Below, piece after piece: positions 1 through 3,489 of a stretch of DNA of 5,018 bases. Position numbers and translations under genes: made by a program. A model generated the notes under the pieces. That model was not told the DNA's origin. It was given only the letters and a program-made list of their open reading frames with translations, and ran no database searches. Where the stretch lies: the NCBI GenBank assembly GCA_016932755.1, contig JAFGCE010000051.1, positions 1 through 5,018 of the forward strand. The letters are read 5' to 3'. This DNA is from Candidatus Woesearchaeota archaeon (GTDB taxonomy: Archaea > Nanobdellota > Nanobdellia > Woesearchaeales > JAGWAF01). Within the stretch, counting starts at the first letter, position 1, and each line of letters starts with the position of its first letter.

Positions 1-7
1 AATACTC

Positions 8-14
8 AAAAAAA
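8..14 (-). terminator. Possible oligo-T terminator for the minus-strand transcript
   Basis: Seven consecutive A residues on the plus strand give a T7 run on the minus strand, about 127 bases beyond the protease stop codon. Archaeal RNA polymerase commonly stops at oligo-T without a hairpin, and no longer minus-strand T run lies between the stop and this point. It is a weak call because the run is short and the window ends here. Confidence 0.22.
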
Positions 15-29
15 CGAAACATTTATATA
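15..29 (+). promoter_or_regulatory. Archaeal BRE/TATA promoter, plus strand, left edge
   Basis: A BRE-like CGAAAC (15-20) is followed by the TATA box TTTATATA (22-29). The 14 bases at 16-29 are identical to 2018-2031, the promoter of the RHH/pilin operon, which supports a real promoter. With usual archaeal spacing, transcription would start near 50-53. No ATG lies between there and the hairpin at 92-125, so the transcript probably begins as non-coding RNA. The same AT-rich bases on the minus strand could be part of a short reading frame, so the call is not exclusive. Confidence 0.55.
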
Positions 30-51
30 TAACCAATACTATATTGTAGTA

Positions 52-158
52 GTAACAGGGAAATACTATTCATAATCTATCACCTCTTTTTCCCGCGCAG
101 ACGTCCTTCGGGGCGTTTGCGAGGGTTTAGAATTCTGACGCTATTTTAATCTCTTTTT
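52..158 (+). ncRNA. Candidate structured small RNA, unclassified
   Basis: The call rests on three things seen together: a good BRE/TATA promoter ending at 29, absence of a start codon downstream, and a strong RNA-type hairpin at 92-125 followed by T-rich sequence, with T5 at 154-158 as a possible end. Both ends are estimates. The RNA would run convergent to the protease gene and overlap its last codons by about 18 bases. It contains AUCACCUC (79-86), which resembles the anti-Shine-Dalgarno end of 16S rRNA. GGGAAA (58-63) can pair with UUUCCC (89-94), which competes with the outer part of the main hairpin. I do not recognise it as a tRNA, C/D or H/ACA guide, SRP RNA or RNase P RNA. Confidence 0.35.
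92..125 (+). other. Stable stem-loop with UUCG tetraloop
   Basis: Bases 96-106 pair with 111-121 across the loop TTCG (107-110), giving 11 continuous pairs closed by C-G, the classic extra-stable C(UUCG)G arrangement. Two of the pairs, 100/117 and 104/113, are G-U type. They pair only in plus-strand RNA; on the other strand they would be C-A mismatches. After one G/A mismatch (95/122), CCC (92-94) pairs with GGG (123-125) and extends the helix. The hairpin is GC-rich in an AT-rich setting. It could be the core of a small RNA or a 3' stabilising or processing element. Confidence 0.75.
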
Positions 159-1943
159 CGGCCTTAGTTTTGCGCTTCTTACTCTTATCTCATGCTTGGG
201 CTTTGGATTTTTACCCTGTCTTTTTTTTGCAAACCTTCCTGCAATCACATAGCCGATACATATTCCAAGAACCAGGATAAACAGCAGATTATTGTCTATG
301 TCCGGAAGGTATGCGGGCTTTCTTTTTTCAAAATAAAAGTCAAAACTGCTAAGCTCAAGAGCGTATTCAGCATATATAACTGCAGAAGAAGCGTCTTCTT
401 CCTTAAGCGAGTTTGCATATTCCAAATAAGAGTAGCCCATTATGGGGAATACTCCTGCTTCCTGCTGCTCTATAATTGTCTGTTTAGCAGCATCAATCTT
501 TTGCCTTAGAGTCTCGTTCAGCATTGATGCCTCAACACCAATCATTCCCATCACTGTGTCTGCCTGGGCTTTTGCCCTGCTTGCCTTGTAAAGGCACATT
601 ATGTAGTTCTCTTCTTTCATGTCTTTTTTTGCGCTGTCAATCTCTTTCCTTGTTGATGCCAATGTGTTTTCAAAATAGAAGTTGACATACTGGTATCTTT
701 CTTCTGCTTCTGATATTTTGGCATAGCATGATTCCTTCAGGGTTTCATTGTCTATTATGAAGTCCTGCCCCTCGGTTCCAAAGAAATTGCTCCAGCTTTC
801 AGCTGAGTTAAGCCTTTCCTGTGCAAAAGCAAGCCAATAAACAGCCTCTTTTGTGTCATTAATGTTTTCTATAGCAACTTTTCTCCTGTCTTCTGATTCG
901 CCAATCCTTTCTTTTGTTATCATATATGCCTGCAGGTCGGTTATAGTGCTTATTTCCTGGCTGTCAATAAATTCATCAAAAGTCTCTATCTCTTTGCTGA
1001 GCTGTTCAGTCTTGTTTAATATCTCCACTGAAGTCATGTTTTTGAAGTAATATAACAGGTAGCTGTAATCAATATTTGCTCTGAAGCAGTATGATGCAGC
1101 AGTGTAGTAATCCTCAATCTCAAACGCAGCCTGTGACTTTCCCTTGTCTTCAAGTGCAGAGATATCGCTTTCAAGTATGTCCTCGTTTAGCTCTATTTCA
1201 GGCTTTTCTGTGAGATATATATTCTGCAGATAGTCTGTTCTGTCGCACAGCTGTACAGCCAGCTGCCTCATTATTTTTTTATACTGGGGGTCTACAACAA
1301 GCTCTTTTTTCGGCTCTTCATCTTTTTTGCCTGTGGAATAATACAGGGCTTCACCTAAAGTGGAAACCTCAATCACATCGACGTTAAGCTCTTTCCCATA
1401 CTCAGCAAGGTCTGTCTCATTTTCTTTTTCTGAACTTCCTCTCGGAACAAGAACAGTTTTTATGCCTGCTTCTGATGCAGCCTCAATCTTTGATTTTATT
1501 CCTCCGACAGGACCGATAATCTCTCCGGAGTTTATTGTTCCGGTTATAGCTATGCTGCTGTTTAGTTTTTGGTTTGCAAGAAGTGAATATGTCAGCATAG
1601 CTGCTGCTGCTCCTGCGCTCGGACCGCCTATTATGCTGCTGTCCGCTTTTATTGTGTAGATAAAGTCCTGTTCAGAGCAGTCTGCCTTTGCATGCCTGCA
1701 TGCTATCTGCTGGGCAAACCGCATTGATATCTGCGTGTCAATCTTTGATATAGGGAATGTATTTACAAACACTCTTCCTTTTCCTTCCCTTATCTCAAGC
1801 GAAAGGTCTGCAAGGCTTCCCTTGTAAATCCCCTCTTCAATTTCACTCATTGCAAGAAGGTTTATGCTTCCTGTTTTTGTTCTTCCAGCTGCAGCAGGGA
1901 TTAATACAAGAACCAACAGCAAAACAGCCAGTTTTATCTTCAT
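141..1943 (-). CDS. Secreted, membrane-anchored Lon-type (S16) protease, no ATPase
   Basis: This 600-residue protein has an N-terminal signal or membrane segment (about 4-19), then a Lon-type proteolytic domain (about 25-203). The catalytic serine is S109 in GGPSAG and the lysine is K152 in GGIKSK. Their 43-residue spacing equals that of S679/K722 in E. coli Lon. The domain ends with a typical STLGEALYYS segment. No Walker A or other AAA+ motif is present, so this is not LonA or LonB but the stand-alone archaeal membrane-associated S16-like type. Residues about 215-545 are helical and rich in Tyr, Ala and Glu, with TPR-like stretches near 278-297 and 516-538. A membrane segment (about 551-571) and a very basic 29-residue tail follow. 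Predicted topology puts the protease outside and the tail inside. The ATG at 1943 lies about 26 bases after a TATA box, suggesting a leaderless mRNA. Substrates are unknown. Confidence 0.9.
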   Translation of the reverse strand: MKIKLAVLLLVLVLIPAAAGRTKTGSINLLAMSEIEEGIYKGSLADLSLEIREGKGRVFVNTFPISKIDTQISMRFAQQIACRHAKADCSEQDFIYTIKADSSIIGGPSAGAAAAMLTYSLLANQKLNSSIAITGTINSGEIIGPVGGIKSKIEAASEAGIKTVLVPRGSSEKENETDLAEYGKELNVDVIEVSTLGEALYYSTGKKDEEPKKELVVDPQYKKIMRQLAVQLCDRTDYLQNIYLTEKPEIELNEDILESDISALEDKGKSQAAFEIEDYYTAASYCFRANIDYSYLLYYFKNMTSVEILNKTEQLSKEIETFDEFIDSQEISTITDLQAYMITKERIGESEDRRKVAIENINDTKEAVYWLAFAQERLNSAESWSNFFGTEGQDFIIDNETLKESCYAKISEAEERYQYVNFYFENTLASTRKEIDSAKKDMKEENYIMCLYKASRAKAQADTVMGMIGVEASMLNETLRQKIDAAKQTIIEQQEAGVFPIMGYSYLEYANSLKEEDASSAVIYAEYALELSSFDFYFEKRKPAYLPDIDNNLLFILVLGICIGYVIAGRFAKKRQGKNPKPKHEIRVRSAKLRPKKRLK

Positions 1944-1955
1944 ACCCTGATTTTT

Positions 1956-1960
1956 GGATA
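1956..1960. promoter_or_regulatory. Lone GGATA half-site at the protease promoter
   Basis: GGATA here matches the half-site of the two inverted repeats nearby. It lies between the minus-strand TATA box and the protease start codon, where a bound repressor would block initiation. A five-base match in AT-rich DNA is weak evidence by itself; the position is what makes it notable. Confidence 0.25.
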
Positions 1961-1965
1961 ACCCT

Positions 1966-1980
1966 TATTTAAGCTTTTTG
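1966..1980 (-). promoter_or_regulatory. BRE/TATA promoter of the protease gene
   Basis: Read on the minus strand, a purine-rich BRE-like CAAAAAG (1980-1974) precedes the TATA-like CTTAAATA (1973-1966). The box centre is about 26 bases from the ATG at 1943, so the start codon should be at or next to the transcription start. There is no Shine-Dalgarno, as expected for a leaderless archaeal mRNA. Confidence 0.6.
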
Positions 1981-1993
1981 AATAAAAAATTAT

Positions 1994-2011
1994 TATCCAT
2001 AATAATGGATA
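1994..2011. promoter_or_regulatory. Inverted repeat, candidate RHH operator O1
   Basis: TATCC (1994-1998) and GGATA (2007-2011) form an inverted repeat with an 8-base AT-only spacer. The inner bases add to it, giving 7-bp arms TATCCAT / ATGGATA. The same TATCC-N8-GGATA arrangement recurs at 2039-2056. This copy lies just upstream of the BRE of the RHH/pilin promoter and behind the divergent protease promoter, so a bound protein could affect both. Confidence 0.6.
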
Positions 2012-2016
2012 TTTTT

Positions 2017-2031
2017 GGAAACATTTATATA
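2017..2031 (+). promoter_or_regulatory. BRE/TATA promoter of the RHH-pilin operon
   Basis: BRE-like GGAAAC (2017-2022) is followed by the TATA box TTTATATA (2024-2031). The predicted transcription start is about 2052-2055, directly before the ATG at 2056, so the first gene is probably leaderless or nearly so. The box lies midway between the two copies of the inverted repeat. It is the only good promoter seen upstream of the five plus-strand genes. Confidence 0.75.
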
Positions 2032-2038
2032 CTAAATA

Positions 2039-2056
2039 TATCCATATTTTAGGATA
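2039..2056. promoter_or_regulatory. Inverted repeat, candidate RHH operator O2
   Basis: TATCC (2039-2043) and GGATA (2052-2056) form the second copy of TATCC-N8-GGATA, with arms extended by one base pair to ATATCC / GGATAT. It covers the predicted transcription start, and its last base is the A of the RHH start codon. A protein bound here would block RNA polymerase recruitment or initiation. Overlap of the operator with the promoter of the regulator's own gene is typical of autoregulated RHH proteins. Confidence 0.6.
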
Positions 2057-2202
2057 TGGTTCAAAACGAGGTAAGAGTGACACTGCCAAAGGAACTTAAG
2101 CAGATGCTTGAACAGAGGGCAAAGTCCCTTGGATTGAAAGCGCCTGCTTACATTAGAAGTTTGATTATTGAGGATTTCAAGAAGGAAATCAAAAAAGTTT
2201 GA
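2056..2202 (+). CDS. Ribbon-helix-helix (CopG/Arc-type) regulator, 48 aa
   Basis: This is a complete small DNA-binding protein. Residues 5-11 (EVRVTLP) fit the beta strand that dimerises and reads the major groove. Residues 12-26 form helix A, ending in the SLGL turn, and residues 29-44 (starting APAYIRSLI) form helix B. The length is normal for a minimal RHH repressor, and there is no extra ligand domain or toxin partner. The ATG is chosen because it follows the TATA box at the expected distance and the fold begins a few residues later; there is no Shine-Dalgarno. It is the first gene of the operon, 18 bases ahead of the first pilin gene, so it probably controls the pilus operon from the flanking inverted repeats. 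The RHH fold is seen in the sequence; the targets are inferred. Confidence 0.88.
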   Translation: MVQNEVRVTLPKELKQMLEQRAKSLGLKAPAYIRSLIIEDFKKEIKKV

Positions 2203-2207
2203 AAAAA

Positions 2208-2214
2208 GAGGTGA
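2208..2214 (+). promoter_or_regulatory. Shine-Dalgarno of the first pilin gene
   Basis: GAGGTGA ends six bases before the GTG at 2221 and fixes that codon as the start in preference to the ATG three codons later (2230). The same seven bases with the same six-base gap precede the next gene. Confidence 0.8.
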
Positions 2215-2220
2215 AAGTTT

Positions 2221-2643
2221 GTGAAAATTATGTTTGGTTCATCAAAAGCGCAGGTAGCAATGGAATACCTTATTATCATTGGCTTTGTCGCTGTGATAAC
2301 CATCCCCCTTGTTATAATATTCCAGACTCATTCGCAGGAGACAAAGGCTGAAATAACATCAACGCAAATTTACCATGTCTCAAAAAAAATTGCTGACGGA
2401 GCAGAAACAGTTTTCTATTTAGGGGAGCCGTCAAGGCTTACTATCAAATCTTACTTCCCTGAAGATATTGCCTCAATCCAGCTTGGAAATAACGAGATAG
2501 TTTTCAGGGTAAGAACCAGGAATGGAATTGATGATGTTGTTGTTTACACTCCTATCAACATAACAGGCAACCTCTCAACACATCAGGGAGTGCACTACCT
2601 TAATATTGAATGCAGAGGTGATTACGTGTGGGTTTCAGATTAA
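2221..2643 (+). CDS. Class III signal peptide prepilin, 140 aa
   Basis: This is a small archaeal type IV pilin-like subunit. A short leader with K9-A10 precedes Q11-V-A-M-E15-Y, the classic class III prepilin motif. A PibD/EppA-type peptidase would cut after A10, leaving E15 at +5. The hydrophobic assembly helix covers about 16-34, and the rest is a compact, probably beta-rich extracellular head. N-glycosylation sequons lie at N113 and N117, close to the C terminus. The GTG start is supported by GAGGTGA six bases upstream. The last 16 bases overlap the next gene, so their translation is likely coupled. The pilin class is clear; whether this is the major or a minor subunit cannot be told from sequence. 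Confidence 0.88.
   Translation: MKIMFGSSKAQVAMEYLIIIGFVAVITIPLVIIFQTHSQETKAEITSTQIYHVSKKIADGAETVFYLGEPSRLTIKSYFPEDIASIQLGNNEIVFRVRTRNGIDDVVVYTPINITGNLSTHQGVHYLNIECRGDYVWVSD
2615..2621 (+). promoter_or_regulatory. Shine-Dalgarno of the second pilin gene, inside the first
   Basis: GAGGTGA lies within the last codons of the preceding gene and ends six bases before the GTG at 2628. This is the same motif and gap as for the preceding gene, and it decides the start of the second pilin. Confidence 0.8.
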
Positions 2644-3023
2644 ACAAAGCCCAGGTTGCAATGGAGTTTGTCATGCTTATTATGATTGCATTTATGATAA
2701 TGATAGTTTTTACAGCATTTGCAAAAGACAGCATGATTGACATAAGAAAGGACGAGGAAGGAGATGCACTCAAGGATGTTGTGGAATCTGTCAAATCAGA
2801 AATCCTGATAGCCTCAAATGTCGAGGACGGCTACAGGAGGGATTTTACAATACCTGATTCTGTCAGGGGGATAAACTACACTATTGAAATCTCATACGGA
2901 TATATCAACGCAGAATCAAGAAACTATGAATATTCTGTCCAGGTGCCTCCCACAGTGGGGATTATAGTCAAGGGAGAGAACACCATCAGGCGGGAAGAGG
3001 GGGTAGTCTACTTAAATGCTTAA
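2628..3023 (+). CDS. Class III signal peptide prepilin, 131 aa
   Basis: This is the second archaeal pilin-like subunit. The leader ends K7-A8, followed by Q9-V-A-M-E13-F. Cleavage after A8 would leave E13 at +5, as in the preceding gene, and the hydrophobic helix runs about 14-32. The head has a pattern I associate with small archaeal pilin-like proteins: a charged helix with regular Val/Ile (46-63), then the DGYRRDFTIP stretch (67-76) and an NYT sequon at N83. Near the end, a GIIVKGENTIRR stretch leads into a final beta strand. The GTG start is set by the Shine-Dalgarno at 2615-2621 and overlaps the previous gene by 16 bases. It overlaps the next gene by 8 bases. It is not a close duplicate of the first pilin outside the signal region, so it is probably a distinct subunit. 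Confidence 0.87.
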   Translation: MGFRLNKAQVAMEFVMLIMIAFMIMIVFTAFAKDSMIDIRKDEEGDALKDVVESVKSEILIASNVEDGYRRDFTIPDSVRGINYTIEISYGYINAESRNYEYSVQVPPTVGIIVKGENTIRREEGVVYLNA

Positions 3024-3489
3024 AAAGAAAAAAGCACAGGTGTGGTACCTTGATTTTATGGTAGGGTTAATCATATTTACAATAATGGTTGTTGTGTACT
3101 ACCAGTATTCAGGCAATTTTTCAGGAGAGGACGAATCTGACTGGGAAGAGATGATGGTTGACTCAAATTCAATATCCTCCTCCCTTATGTCTGCGGGGCT
3201 GCCTTCAAACTGGACAGAGGGGAATGTAACGCTGCTTGGGATTACTGACGGTAAGTACAGGATTAATGAGACAAAGCTCTGGCAGTTTGAAAACATGAGC
3301 TATGCTGATGCCAAGAATCTGTTCAGGACAAGATTTGACTTTTACTTTTTCCTTGAGGATGCAAACGGAACAAAGCACCACGAGGCTGGCCTGAGCCCAA
3401 ACAGCTCAAAGTTCCTTGTGGCAACAACAAGGTTTGTGATTTACAATTCATCAATCAACAGGGCAGTGATTCATTTATGGAAAGCATGA
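3016..3489 (+). CDS. Prepilin-like protein with dense N-glycosylation sequons, 157 aa
   Basis: The start MLKKKKAQVWYLDF resembles a class III prepilin: a basic leader, K6-A7, Q8, and a hydrophobic helix (about 14-29). However, the acidic residue is D13, at +6 if cleavage follows A7, instead of the usual E at +5. The outer domain is striking: eight N-X-S/T sequons (N34, N65, N70, N84, N93, N117, N129, N144) use eight of its eleven Asn residues. There are no cysteines. The C terminus has a pilin-like strand around RFVIYNSS and a final HLWKA. The ATG overlaps the previous stop region by 8 bases. GAGGGGG lies 12 bases upstream, far for a Shine-Dalgarno, so coupling to the upstream gene is likely. 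It is probably a minor or priming pilus subunit, exposed and glycosylated. Confidence 0.82.
   Translation: MLKKKKAQVWYLDFMVGLIIFTIMVVVYYQYSGNFSGEDESDWEEMMVDSNSISSSLMSAGLPSNWTEGNVTLLGITDGKYRINETKLWQFENMSYADAKNLFRTRFDFYFFLEDANGTKHHEAGLSPNSSKFLVATTRFVIYNSSINRAVIHLWKA

Noticed and set aside
51..88. Resemblance of GTAACAGGG...ATCACCTC to the 3' end of 16S rRNA
   Set aside because: Only the short ends match. The conserved bases between them and the rest of the helix-45 region are absent, so this is not an rRNA gene end.
92..125. Hairpin as a bacterial-type terminator of the protease transcript
   Set aside because: The stem loses two pairs when read on the minus strand, no T run follows it on that strand, and archaea do not normally use hairpin terminators.
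192..509. Plus-strand reading frame of 105 codons opposite the protease gene
   Set aside because: It lies entirely antisense to a well-supported protein, has a Cys/Phe-rich composition without a recognisable fold, and lacks a Shine-Dalgarno or promoter.
853..1972. Three further plus-strand frames (853-1050, 1360-1659, 1757-1972) opposite the protease gene
   Set aside because: They are shadows of the protease coding frame. One is simply the reverse reading of the conserved catalytic region.
2056..2202. RHH gene as the antitoxin of a toxin-antitoxin pair
   Set aside because: The next gene is a clear prepilin and the divergent gene is a surface protease. No toxin-sized partner is adjacent.
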